Program-made: the position numbers and the translations under genes | Notes under the pieces: model-generated | Seen by the model: only the letters and a program-made list of their open reading frames with translations | What the model was told of the DNA's origin: nothing | Database searches by the model: none | Assembly: GCA_030374805.1 (NCBI GenBank) | Contig: JARGSG010000218.1 | Location: 372,001 to 436,000, forward strand | DNA: 64,000 nt | Reading direction: 5' to 3' | Source: Gracilaria gracilis | Taxonomy: Eukaryota > Rhodophyta > Florideophyceae > Gracilariales > Gracilariaceae | Shown: in pieces, positions 44,275-55,534 of the stretch | Numbering within the stretch: the first letter of the stretch is position 1 | How the letters are laid out: each line of letters begins with the position of its first letter

Positions 44275-47200
44275 TTACGCTTCAGTAGACATTGCGTCGT
44301 CCACACGTTGTTGAAACTTCTCCAGTTGTTCCAAAGGTATCTTTGCGCGAACCAAAACCGCATTCTCATGCCATGTCTCCCAACAACCACTGGACACTGC
44401 TTGTCTACAAGTTGAACACCATAAACGTTGTTTGGCGCCGCCTTTCTTCCTGAACTCTTTTCCATTTTTCTTAACCACATGACTGCAGGAACAAAGAGAG
44501 CAATATGCCCCTCTGCCCTTCAACTTTTGGTGTTCTGCAATTCGGTATAGTCGTCGCTTTACGTCTTCTGGACGATTGTATTTGAGAACAGCGTTTCTTA
44601 AGTACATTGGCGCAATGATTGCTCTTGGTTGACGCTGGGTAGCAGCATTCATACTGGTATTATTAGAACTCCACTGAGTTCGAGTACCTGTTCTGGAACC
44701 TGGACCTGTCTTCCATTCTTTAACCTCCTTCGCTAACTGACGCGCAAAGTCAGACAACGATTCCAAACCGGAAACTTTGTGCCGTAGCTTGCGATACCCA
44801 TGGTTATCTCTGACTTCACTCCATGTCCCAGGAAGGCCGTCGGATTTCTTAGCAAGGGCTAAACGATGCACAACGGCTGCGTTATTAATCTGAGAGCATA
44901 ACAAACACCCAATGATGCTGACAATGGGATTCTCAGACGCATTTGTGTAGCACAGAGATGTTAGAGCCCTGCTTAACTCGTCTACTCTACCTTTGAGATA
45001 ATTCCAATATACCAGAACCGTTGGACGAATCATTCTTGCTGGCGGAAGAGGGCCCCATTCTTCAACTATCGCTTTGTACGCTTTGCTCAAATTATAATAC
45101 GTTGCATACGAATGCAAGTCCGTTGCATGTGATGATTGAAGAAGTTCATCGTACTCCGTAGGAATGTGCGTAGCGTTTTTCCCAATCCACGTAAATGCGG
45201 CTGTTTGAATCGAGGCAAATCATAATTGTACGCATCTAGAAAAGAATCGGCAAACCGTAACATAACAGCATATATGATTTCTCCAAGGCCACAATTGCTT
45301 CCTTTGGCAACCACAAAACAAACGGTGTTCATCTTTTAGCACATAGCATGGTGTAAACACTAAAGTCTATAGGCCGTCATAGGCACTACCTCTTGCTGCA
45401 GTTGCTTCGAACCTTCATTGCACCCGATTCCTGTGCTCTTAATGGCACTACCAAAAAACTCTCGAACCTTTCGTGCCTTCTCAATCGTACTAAGTGCTGT
45501 CATGGATTTTATCTCCAAACCACATACCTATCTATCACCATTCTCGTCGACAATCGCCATCATAGCATCTGGACTGTCCGAAATCCAAGCCTCTGCCCGT
45601 GAGGATATAAGCCCACTTGTGTGCATATAATCAACAATATGTTCCAATAATACCTTTTTGCCATGCGGGTTTCCCAATGCTGCACATGATGCTCTTTGAA
45701 AAAAGCGGGCAACGCGTTAAGAACCCTGCCCTCGTTATAACTTCCTTCCTTCATACCGGGTGTAGTCACGAGCGGTTTCAGTACCCAAGAGTCAAAAGAC
45801 GCCTTGTATAGTGAGTGTAGCAATTTCTTTGAGTCCTCCTCAAGTCTTTCTTCCTCATTTAAGGATAGCGGCTGTTCATCTTGTAACAGAAGGATTCCGT
45901 TTCGCACATTTACTTGTATCTCTAATATTTTCGCAATTACCTGCACTTTACGTAACGAGTTTGAAACAGAGTGTCCAATTCTACTCAATGCAGCCATGAG
46001 GTCTGCCTTTGTCTTGCGACTCAAAGCAGCTGTATTTGATGGAAGCATAACCGTCTTTGCACACTCGAAATCAGTTGGCAGAGAATCGCACCCACGACGA
46101 ATGTTCAAAAGATCACAAACAGAACCCAATCAAGCTCGCAAACGATCAGTAGTTTCCTCTTTGCTGTTCGGAAAAAATGTGCCTGCATAACAGGTCTCCT
46201 TCTCCTTGATAATATTGGCAAGTGCCTTAGCATTAGCGTCAAAGTTTTTTGCCAAGACGTCTATGAATCTGTTAGTAGTTCGAGAGGTAAACAAAAATGC
46301 GGGTGCCAGAAACCATCCAGGGTCTCTAGATTGCATAAGGGTTACTTCACGAATTCCTGCCGAGGTCTGAGTAATTTTCAAGCGAGACAGCAGCATATCG
46401 TCTACGGCATCATGCCTTGCAAAAGCTTGCGGCTGTGTCGGCCGCTCGTAGACACAGTGGAACCGATCCCGCTCGTCCGCATCTCCAATTGCTCTGTACC
46501 CAGACTTTGGAATCAAAGTAAACTTTGACATCTGAAAAAGGCGGTCATTATTATGGTACACGGAGGCTATGCGACCGTTATAACTCTCACGGTACACTAC
46601 TGCTTCAATCGGGCGCCCATTCGTGCTCTTCGGTTTACGGCGTGCTGAATAAACGGCTCTGCATCCTGTCTCGCTTATCGGTATTTCTTTGTGCTTTTTC
46701 CGTACCGAACCATCACCGAAAACAAACGGATAATCTAATTAACGTCTTTGCGTCCCGAGTGCTCTAGCCCCTCGTCTGTCGTTGAGATATTTGATCGCAA
46801 AGCTCCTACTACTGAAGCAAAGCTAGGTGTTTTGATCTAGAGTGCACAATTCTCAATCAAAATCTGCTTAAAAATTAGAGGTCTGCATGTTTTTGGTGAA
46901 CTCTTTCGAAATTGGCGGGGCGGCAACATCTACCGCTTATATATAGAAAGCTTACCGCTGTTTCAAAAGTAATGCCACTGAGCTGGATATTTTGATCTAC
47001 AAATGCGCCGTGTCACACGGCGTATTTTCCTGTCTTTCTGGACAGACACCCCATTGGGATCATTTTAGAACCAACAAATGAGAACGCAAGGAAGAAAACA
47101 TCCAGAGTTTCCCAGATTTGGCTTTGTAACCAGTTTGACTCCAAATTTCCTTTTCTTCATATTAACCCTCTACAAAGATTTTATCATCTTCGCCCCAAAT

Positions 47201-48700
47201 GTTTGGTACTGTGAAATAACGCCTATCTCTAACGACTGTTTTGAACCTTTCATATGCAACGCACATTAGCAAATTAAAGTAAATAAAACGAGAGCACAAA
47301 TGAGTTTTTGTTTCGCATCCTAAAAAACGATTTCAAAAAGGAAGTCTTTTTTCACAATCGAATATGTTCTCAAAAGAGTTTTGCGACAATTTTCTACGAG
47401 AATCCTGCTTCTCGAAGCGCTGATACTCTCTTTGTGGTTGTATCCACGATCCGCTGCAAATATGGCATCTGACATTGGCTGGACAGGCCCAGCTGTAGGA
47501 ACGCCTTGTAGAAGGCGAACAAGCCTTTCCCATACATCAAGGGCCTTATCTCCAGACCTAGAATAGTGATTGGCGAAGAACAAAGCATTCAGAGCAGAGC
47601 AGATGGTATTGTTCAAAGGACCTAATGCTTTCTTAGGATTTTTAATGTGACTCAAAAATGTGAACTGTGCCACTGCGCGAGATCTTAGCCGTTGGTTATC
47701 ATCATCAAGACTAAAGACGGTTGCTCTTGGGGCGAATAAGAACAAGCGATTAATCGAAGCGAGTTCGTCCTCTAACTTCTTTATCAATGAACTCGCCCTT
47801 AGTGGCCGATTCGACCACCCTGTCCCATCACGTTCAAGGCGTTGCCTTCGTTCCGAAGTGCAGCAGAGCGCATACCACACCTCGCAGTAATGTTTTTCAG
47901 ATAATTTCACTTGAAAGAAATACCCTTGATTCTTTTTCGATGTCATCGTACTGACTGAGACTCCGTAGGAGGCAGCCAGTACGTGCTGAATTATAACTTC
48001 TTTCAACTCCATAGCGTCGGTCAGTTTTTGTCTTCTTGCTGTAGGGGAACGACTGATGTTAGTAACAATCCTTCCCAGAATGTACTCAGGGAGAAACGTC
48101 TCCAAAGTATCAAGACGCGTTAGATCTGATGCAGTTACAACACCACGAGAACGTTTCTCTCGTACTTCTCGCAATACATTTTCCAGTACTGTGTTCTTTT
48201 CTACTACAAACCTTTTTTCCAGTTCCTGATTGATGGAATCCAGGTCTAGATCAATTGCTGAAAATGGTGAGCTGTACTCCCAATTGTTAAGACCATCTCC
48301 CAATTTTTCTCTATTTTCTCTTCCAAATGCCTCTGGTTCCTCTCTCTGCCGACTATCGCACGAATCCCTACCGTTCTCAAGAGTACAGTCCATATCGGTA
48401 GGAAAAACCGAAGACCACAAATCCTCAGTAGCTATACTTCTAGCTTCTGCGGTGTTTGAGGTTGTGCAACTTAAACTACTACGAGCAAAAAGAGTGCCTT
48501 GATCCTCAAGCGAATCACGGAGTTCCCGCTACGAGATATTCTGCAGATTCTGAGGCGGGTTGTCAATGAAATCCATTGTTGAAGACGACTCTTCTGTACC
48601 AGAGTAGTTGTCGCTTTCCACAAATTCAAAGTCGCCATCGCTTTCAGCATTTCGGCATACGATATCGACGTCGGAGTTCTCGAAATGCTAGTTTCGTATG
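44275..48700 (-). pseudogene. Large DDE-type transposase with C-terminal zinc region (PiggyBac-like?), split by Helitron H3
   Basis: The acidic N-terminus (ENSDVDIVCRNAESDGDFEF, near 48690) leads, past a stop near 48531, into a long frame 48420-47424 ending GPVQPMSDAIFAADRGYN.. at H3. With H3 removed the frame continues KYLNDRRGARALGTQRR, one stop, then ISETGCRAVYSARRKP and VVYRESYNGRIASVYH (46720-46560). Later pieces: 46129-45560, 45117-44275. The C-terminus has a Cys/His cluster, CSLCSCSHVV...WCSTCRQAVSSGCWETWH, resembling the PiggyBac C-terminal finger, and INNAAVVHRLAL, resembling the preceding helical region. Without H3 the protein would be about 1,260 aa, longer than usual PiggyBac. The family is therefore uncertain. 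Several frame breaks. Confidence 0.55.
46795..47423 (+). mobile_element. Non-autonomous Helitron H3 (629 bp) in the large transposase
   Basis: Starts TCGCAAAGCTCC after A46794 and ends CTGA (47420-47423) before T47424. The 3' hairpin (CGAGAA/TTCTCG) and internal palindrome (47002-47026) match H1 and H2. Excision at A/T joins DRGYNHKESI to KYLNDRRG in frame on the minus strand, verifying both ends. About 225 bp shorter than H1/H2 and more diverged. Confidence 0.92.
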
Positions 48701-48737
48701 CTAGATCGCTAGTTATGAAAATAAAAGTCCGAAAAAA

Positions 48738-48762
48738 CTAGCAATTTCGCAAATTGCGCTAG
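48738..48762. repeat. Near-perfect palindrome CTAGCAATTT...AAATTGCGCTAG
   Basis: CTAGC-AATTT-CGC-AAATT-GCGCTAG is almost self-complementary, with additional CTAG motifs just left at 48686-48712. It lies upstream of the large transposase and at the edge of the GC-richer cluster, so it could be a terminus or regulatory hairpin. Confidence 0.5.
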
Positions 48763-48934
48763 TTGGCAAGGGAAAATTTTTTTTTGGAAATGGCATTTCC
48801 ACGTGCCACAGTTGAACTCCATTGGTTGAAGTTGTATGCTAGTTTGCAGTTCGTGCGCCACTGCCCGTTACCTCACATTCGTCGCAGTCGTCAAAATCAC
48901 TCAAAAAATTTACTCTCGGGTCACCAGCGCTGGT

Positions 48935-49967
48935 TTATTTCAACTCGGAATTCGGATCCTGAGTCTCAGTTTCCCTAAACGTGAAGGTAAAGAAGTCCAA
49001 CTGACAACTCTCCCCATTCTGGTACACCCTCCTAGCCCCGAAGTGGCTTCCAACCCCTCCCAGCTTCTTCTCCTCCTGCTCCTCCAATATACGCTCCGCC
49101 GTCCTTGCAGCCGCCGCCGCACTCCCGAAACCCACCCACGGCGCGCCACCCGGCAGCTGCGGCGGCACAAACACCTTCCCATCCTCGTCCACCATTACCC
49201 CACCTTTCCTTCTCTTCTTCAGTCGACTCCCCACACCTTCTCCTCCATTCTTTTCTCCCCCCCTCTCCCTCACACCCCCACGCCCATTCCGAGAACCAGG
49301 CGTCACCGGCGACCCTTTACCGGCTCCCTCTCCCACCTCTACTCCCCCTCCCCTCAACATTTACTTCAACTCCATCAGCAATTTGCATGCCATCTCCACC
49401 TGTCCCACTTGCTCCTCCAACACTTCAACCCTACCCTTCAGCCCCATGTTCTCCTTTCGCAGCCTCCCCATCTCCCTCCCCAAGCACTCCAACATCCCAT
49501 TCACATGTCTCACAGCCCCCACCCCAGTCAACTTCATCCTCTTCCGAATCGTCAAAATCAATTCCATCGGCACCCCAACCTCCGACACACTCAGCATCAC
49601 CCCTCCCATGTTTGCCACCATCTCCGACAGCATGTCGTCGAAGTGCTCCTTCAAACTCCCCCCAAGCTTTCTCACCTGTTCCTTTATCCCCCCCTCTAAA
49701 CCTTCTCTCCGGTCCTCCTCCTCCATCCCCATTACAAACCCTCTCACTCACACAAACCCCCTCAGTACCCCCTCCCTCCTTTCGCGGTGGCGTCTCTGGC
49801 ACTTCCGTCTTATGCAGCAGAGCCATTAGCTCCTCGTCACCAACGTATCCATTCGAAATCCCGAGAAAAGACGGCGTCCGGCGATAAACGACTTGAAAAG
49901 GCCTGAGTGACTTACAACAACTCTTGTCCTTGCCACCCCTGATCACAGCCATTACACTCGTGACCAC
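48935..49967 (-). pseudogene. Coiled-coil nuclear-type protein (unrecognised family)
   Basis: The N-terminal part (49967 to about 49740: RPFQVVYRRTPSFLGISNGY, ELMALLHKTEVPETPPRKE) passes by frameshift near 49740 into a heptad-like stretch (49747-49361) with MELILTIRKRMKLTGVGAV and LGREMGRLRKENMGLKGRVE, a clear coiled coil. A single TAA at 49361-49363 separates it in the same frame from a Gly/Arg-rich tail (49360-48935) containing SRLKKRRKG and GAPWVGFGSAAAAA. One frameshift and one stop, or unrecognised introns, are needed to join it. The opposite-strand Ser/Pro-rich frames here are shadows. Confidence 0.5.
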
Positions 49968-50266
49968 ACACCCCTCTACCCCGGAGGCCTATTTGTATCA
50001 CAATTTTCTATACCTCAATTTCCCGCCATTCACCAAAAACTCCAATTCTCCCAGATATTTCCATATTTTCATTTTTTCCTTCCAGTACCATCCCACAGAA
50101 CCAATCCACAGCGCCCGTTCCTTAACGTCTTACCATTACATCTTCCCCTTTATACTTCATTTCGACACATCTCTTTTCATAAACACATCCATCAGTCCTA
50201 ATCCCTTCATACCCACCTACCTCATTCTTTCAACTACTTAGTCATAAAAACTATCTTTTCCTCTGA

Positions 50267-51238
50267 AACCACTTTATCGATGTATACATCGGCAACGCCG
50301 TTCTCTACTTAAGCATCTCTTCCTTCCTCTCCTGTAGCACAATATCTCCTCACAGCATCCAACAAATTCGACATAATGACCTCGCCTTCCTCTTCTCTCC
50401 GCTCCTCCCACACCCAGCTGTTGTTGTATGCAGAGGCCGCATTAACTCCATGCTTTACGGTCACGGTACCCCTCAAGATACCATTCCTTCACTCCAAGAT
50501 TTCATATCCGCACACAGCATTCCGCAAGGTCCCATTTTCTTCTGCGGCAGGAGCAACTTGTTGGAAACAGTAATTCGCTCCTGCCCTTTATCTCGCAGAC
50601 AAGACTTGGTCTTCATTCAGAACGGCCACATTCTTCCCATTCTTTGAAAATATGGTCTTCATCACACCACACGAGCAGTTCTTTACATCGCCGTACCCAC
50701 TCTCGGTGCACTTCCACAGGATGGCGTCACCCCTCTTACTCCCAAGGGCCTCACAACTGTCACCGGAAAATGGGCTTCCGCACTAGCACAACGCTTCTTT
50801 AACGCAGGTCTCACTTGCAATATCGTTGACAACGACGCCTTCTCTAAATCTTACTACGAAAAGCTCGTCTGGATCTCTTCATTCAACCTAGTCGGTTCCT
50901 CCCACGGCTTCATTACCCTGCATGTCGTTGCCACCCGCTACAATGCTATAGTCTCAACGATAATGAAGGAACTAATCGGCATAGTCTCCTCCAACACAGG
51001 TGCCTCCTACGATATCCCCTCCACAGTACAATCCCTCATCGCCTATGGCAGCACTCTTACCTCCTTCCACGCCTCATTCTCCGAGTACGAATTCAGAAAT
51101 GCTTACTTCTACCTTTCCTCCGAGGATACCAAGAGAGCGGGCTTGCCTGACCCTGCCCCGTTTCACACCAACTATGTCAATGTCCTTAGAAAAAACATTT
51201 TCTTTTGGTACCAGTACTACTTTGGTCTCATTTTGTAA
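50267..51238 (+). pseudogene. Ketopantoate-reductase-like (ApbA/PanE-type) protein with one in-frame TGA
   Basis: A single frame is open from 50267 to 51238 except for TGA at 50645-50647. It reads DVYIGNAVLYLSISSFLS (Rossmann-like start), HPAVVVCRGRINSMLYGHGT, DLVFIQNGHILPIL, the stop, then KYGLHHTTRAVLYIAVPTLG, KGLTTVTGKWASALAQRFFN, SYYEKLVWISSFNLVGSSHG and FRNAYFYLSSED. The order Rossmann start, QNG and E-K-L-x-W resembles ketopantoate reductase-fold oxidoreductases (NADPH domain, then helical C-terminal domain). The assignment is by pattern only. No ATG precedes the conserved part, so the start is lost or in an upstream exon. It is the only plus-strand gene in the left arm of the cluster and may be a captured host gene. 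Confidence 0.45.
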
Positions 51239-51411
51239 AAAAGATATCTTCGCACAATACTCTCTCTTCTTACTCCACGCTTTGTAACTCATTTTCTTTC
51301 ATCAACAATCCTTTCTTGCTCACATTATATCAAAACATTCGTTCATTTCTCATTACTAGTCAAGTCACCTCACTCTCACACACATAACACTACACGCCCT
51401 ACATGATTTAT

Positions 51412-52753
51412 CTAGTTCTCCTCATAATTCATTTTCATCGGTCCCTCCTCGTAGTCCCCATCCGTGTTATAAGCCTTGTGGCCTTGTACCTCGTCATCTT
51501 CCTCTTCGTAATCCTCCTCTCCAACTTCCTCTTCCTCCATTTCAAAGTTGCTCACAGAACTTTCCTCCTCGTCCAGCTGGTCGTTCGGGTCTTCCCCGAG
51601 TCTAAATTCTTCATCTAAGAATTTGGACCGAAAAGCAGGCTGCCTGTGCACCGCATCAGGGAGCTTGTATCCCTCGGGCACATAGTATATGTGATACCGT
51701 AGACAATTCTCTTTCACCAGCGCATCCATGTACCCAGCCCCAGCATGAAGCACATCTCCTCTTCCAATCACCATGGAGTACGGTGGAACCCTGAACTTCT
51801 TCACAACCATCGTACGAGACAGCCTCTTCAAATTCTTGTCATCCGTCACATACATATTATGTGACCTCTCACCTACCCATATCATAAAAGAGCTCGCCCC
51901 GGAGGCCATCATGAAGAATCTTGGAATCTCCCCATTGTTCTTCTCCACATTTGTCAACCCTCGGAAATCGGTGTACAACACCTTCCTCGTGCATCCCTCC
52001 CCCATACACAACACACGTCCTCCTTTTTCCGGCGCATATATCCTCTTCTTCGCCCTACTGTTGTTAAACAGACGAGGAACGGCTGCTATCTGCCCAATCC
52101 TAGCATCCAACAACGCCCTCTTTCTCGCCATCATCACATTCTTCTCATCAGATTCCATGTAATCCACAATCCCCTTCTTCGTGGTAATGTATCGCCCAAT
52201 GCCCTGCATCATATCCCCCGCGTCCTTCCTATCTCCCGCATTGATGATAGGGTTCCATCTCCTGCGGTTCTCCTCGAACTTGAGGTCCGGCTGTTCCAAG
52301 AAATCCTTGTGAAAGAACTCCAACATACTCTCTGTCACATCTTCATCCAACACCACCCCCCCTCTTCTTCGCCTCATCTGACATGCCTTCGTCTCTTCCA
52401 AATTCTTCCAGCACACAGAATTTTCTCTTCATCAACTCCATTTTCTTTGCGGCAAAATACTCTCGCGTGAGGTCATCCCTCTCCATCGCCGCGATCCAGA
52501 GAGCCTCCTCCTCCCCTTTCGGCTTTCCCTTCAACGGGAGCTTCACTCCAAGAACTGGTTCCTTCGTAGTCCCCAGTTCCTTGTGCACATTCCGGGCTGC
52601 ATGCCAGTACACCGCGTGATGCACCTCCCTCCAATCCTCCACCGTTAAACACCCCGCCCTATGCTGCTTTCGTAGGTGAAGCATATCTATCCACGGGTGC
52701 TGGTGTTTCACAGCATTCTTTCCTCCCGGCCACTCACTCACTCGGCAGTGCAC
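51412..52753 (-). pseudogene. Cupin/2-oxoglutarate-oxygenase-like protein
   Basis: The N-terminal frame (52753-52343) contains HPWIDMLHLRKQHRAGCLTV and DLTREYFAAKKMELMKRKF. It runs into a 7-G tract near 52360, where one extra base shifts it. The frame 52416-51412 then continues with DEDVTESMLEFFHKDF, IGRYITTKKGIVDYM, VLYTDFRGLTNVEKNNGEIP, FMMASGASSFMIWVG, VPPYSMVIGRGDVLHAGAGY and LRYHIYYVPEGYKLPD, ending in a Glu/Asp-rich tail. GDxxHxG followed by RxHxY is the C-terminal strand pattern of jelly-roll Fe/2OG oxygenases and cupins. The first HxD metal motif is not evident, so activity is doubtful. It may be joined by splicing to the protein encoded just upstream, because ATG|GTGAGT near 52765 is a good donor. 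Confidence 0.5.
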
Positions 52754-55230
52754 TCACCATATTCGTCCACGACATATCCGATCCCCCGGTGTACTCCCCA
52801 GTTGTCTTCATTCCCTTCGGGAGAACATCCTGATTGTTATCTTCAAAGCTACGCATTCCTCCTTCACTATCCTTCTCACCACTATCACTCTCCTTCTCGC
52901 CCTCACTGGACGACATCACATTGATTTTCTGCTCCATAAAGAACTTCTTCAATGCAGTCCTAGTCATTTTCCTGAACAGAATAACAACCTCCAAAGGTAT
53001 GTCCACAGAAGATGTGTTCACCCTACCTTTCGTTCTTCGCTTCGGGGCAGGTTGCACATCATCTTCATCTTCGTCGTCAGTAAGCACCACAGAAGTTCTC
53101 TTCCTCGTTTTCCTCTTCTTCCCCACAACCCGTCCAACCTCCCATTTTCTCAAGCGACCCGGAACCACCTTACGTCTTGTGCTACGTCTTAACACCGGTG
53201 GTTCCGGTTCAGGGCTTTTCACCACCATGCGATCGTTTTCTACCTCAGCAGATGGAGCCCTGGCCATCCCCTCCGGTTCCACAACCTCTTCAATAACCTC
53301 CTCTACAACCTCCGTCTCCTCTGAACTTTGCACCGGTGCTTTAAAGTGTTGTTCCAGCCTGTTACCTGCAGTCTTCACCCTCCTAGACACCATCCCGTCC
53401 CACAAACGCTTTGCTCCCGCGAGCTCTATTTTGGCTGTTTGCTTCCCGAGATATTCCAAGACAAATACTCCTTTTCCTCCAATCTTGAGAACCGTCTGCA
53501 TCACTTCCTCAACTGTCATCTTCTTCCTCTTGGCAGTCATGTCGCAAAGCTTAAACATACCAATTGCACATTGAAAGAAGTGCTTCCTCATATCCTCAAA
53601 ACGGCTCGTCCTCCCTGCAGAGAATATTCTCAGTCGCACATGCCATTGCAAGCAACGGACGACGAAATGGAATTCCCCATCTGCGAGTCCCATAAGAAGG
53701 TCACTGGACACATGTGTGAGCGTCAGCGGCGGCCCCTCCTCACACACCCTCTCAAAAAATTGGACGAGCACCTCGCTTTGCACAAACTTCAGAGCCAGTG
53801 CCGCATAGCGACTCAAGTGACGCATACTATAGTCCCCAATAACCCCACTTCTTTTCAACGCGCCCGCTATCTGTTTCGGCGTCACCTTCCTTACATCCAC
53901 TTCTCCTTCGTCCATGATGTTTTCAACGAAGGACACCGTGCTGCGAATCTTGTCTGCGAAAGACATCTTCAGAACATTGGAACTCATCTCGTTCAGGAGA
54001 TTGCCAAGTCCTAGCACTTCATTCATGACCATCGGATTACCATCCTTCCTCCTCCATGACACAACATCCAGAGACTTCACTATATCCTCCCACTTCCCTA
54101 CTTTCTCACGCAGGCCCTGTAACACAAGAAATCGGTGATATTCATGTTACAGGCAGCACAAGTCTCCCGTCAACGATGTAACTCGCATCCAAATCGCCTA
54201 CAAGTGTAACGGCAATCAAACCGGCGGAAGGAAGCCAACCAAAGTTGCGGCACTTCATCTTCGTGGCCTCCTTGTGCGCCAGGTTCACACTGCCAACAGT
54301 TTTCTTCGCTATCAGTCTTCAACCGCTGCTGAACATAGTCGGCGAGGGATATCTTCGGTAGCGGTGGCATGTTTTCCACCTCATCCGACGGAACTCTATC
54401 TCCTTCATCGAACAAATCCCCCTCAGGTCCACCCAGGGAAGCCTTACTACTCCCAATGACCTCCACAATTTCGTCATCGGAGTCATCCACGATGTTAACC
54501 CTCTCAATTGCTCCCACCTGTTTATTAATCTCTTAAGAACCTTCTTGTCCTCCTCCTCTCGTTAGTGGAGACTGGAGTTTGGCGGTTTTAGAGGAGTGCA
54601 CAGCCGATTTTTTGACCACCTCAACATCTGCACTCTCAAGCTGAGAGGTGGACGAAGTCGTAGGCATCATGGTGCGGAGTGGGGTGCGAAGTGAGACTCT
54701 GCGGAATCTCAATTAAGGCCATCATTGACGTATCCCAGGCATACAACCCAGCCGAAAACAATTCGGCGAGCTTACTCGGGGGATCCTCCAGACCTCGGAA
54801 ACGGTAAGGGTACTTCGCGTCTAGATGACTTGAAATATTCGTCTTCCAGGTAGCCACCAAATCCTCACCCTCTAAGGCAGTGGCACTTAGAAGATGGCCA
54901 TGCAGCGAACGGCAGAGCCCCTTCCCGGTACCACCAGCAGGTCCCATGCCACTCACTTTCGCAGTACCAACTTCAACCCCTGTTCTTGTCCTTTCCAAGG
55001 CTGATGAACAAAGGTACAGAGTCGCCAACTTTTACCTTATGTGGTGCGGGAGTACTCGTCTTCTTCTTCATCGCGCGCGGTGTTCCCCACTCGGAACGCG
55101 ATGTCTGCCTATGAGGCGTGGGGACCTTCGCCTTTTCTCTTCCTCGCGTAAACGGCGCCAATTTTGACCCCTCGCTGTTCCTCTTCAATCGCGCTGACTC
55201 CCGCCCCCTTTTATGGTTCAGAGGCGCCAT
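52734..55230 (-). pseudogene. Large Lys/Glu-rich nuclear-type protein (multi-exon, frameshifted)
   Basis: ATG 55230 starts MAPLNHKRGRESARLKRN (basic), then HKVKVGDSVPLFISLGKDK. After a shift near 54990 it continues GPAGGTGKGLCRSLHGHLLS and LEDPPSKLAELFSAGLYAWD down to 54636. A further exon (about 54515-54151) has an acidic stretch (IVDDSDDEIVEVIG) and, after an indel near 54305, CRNFGWLPSAGLIAVTLVGD. A 34-nt intron (54117-54150, GTAACA...TTACAG) then joins VLP to GLREKVGKWEDIV and a 463-codon open frame to 52734. That frame has helices (YSMRHLSRYAALALKFVQ) and long basic and acidic tracts (STRRKVVPGRLRKWEVG, VVLTDDEDEDDV) typical of chromatin-associated proteins. No catalytic domain is recognised. 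Confidence 0.5.
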
Positions 55231-55534
55231 GTTGGATACAAAGTGTTCAAACAATTCGAAACGTGGATTACGACCGTCGAGAATGCTAGCGAGAACGTAT
55301 AGTGGACGTACCATTCTCAATCACGTTCGTTGCCTTCACTTCCTGACCGAACACTGCGCCCGCTCAATATATGATTGAACTCAAGAGGTTCCGTATTTCA
55401 CGTTTTAGAATTCTCTATCGCTTTATTTAGAAAGTAACATGATCATCATAAATACTACGTACGTGTAGCTATAGAATAAAGGCACCCAGTTTTGAAGCAA
55501 AAAAATGAATTGCGTACGTTAAGTTTTCTACACT

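Noticed and set aside
48836..49887. Long plus-strand frames rich in Ser, Pro and His
   Set aside because: They are antisense shadows of the Glu/Gly/Lys-rich minus-strand gene and have no domain.
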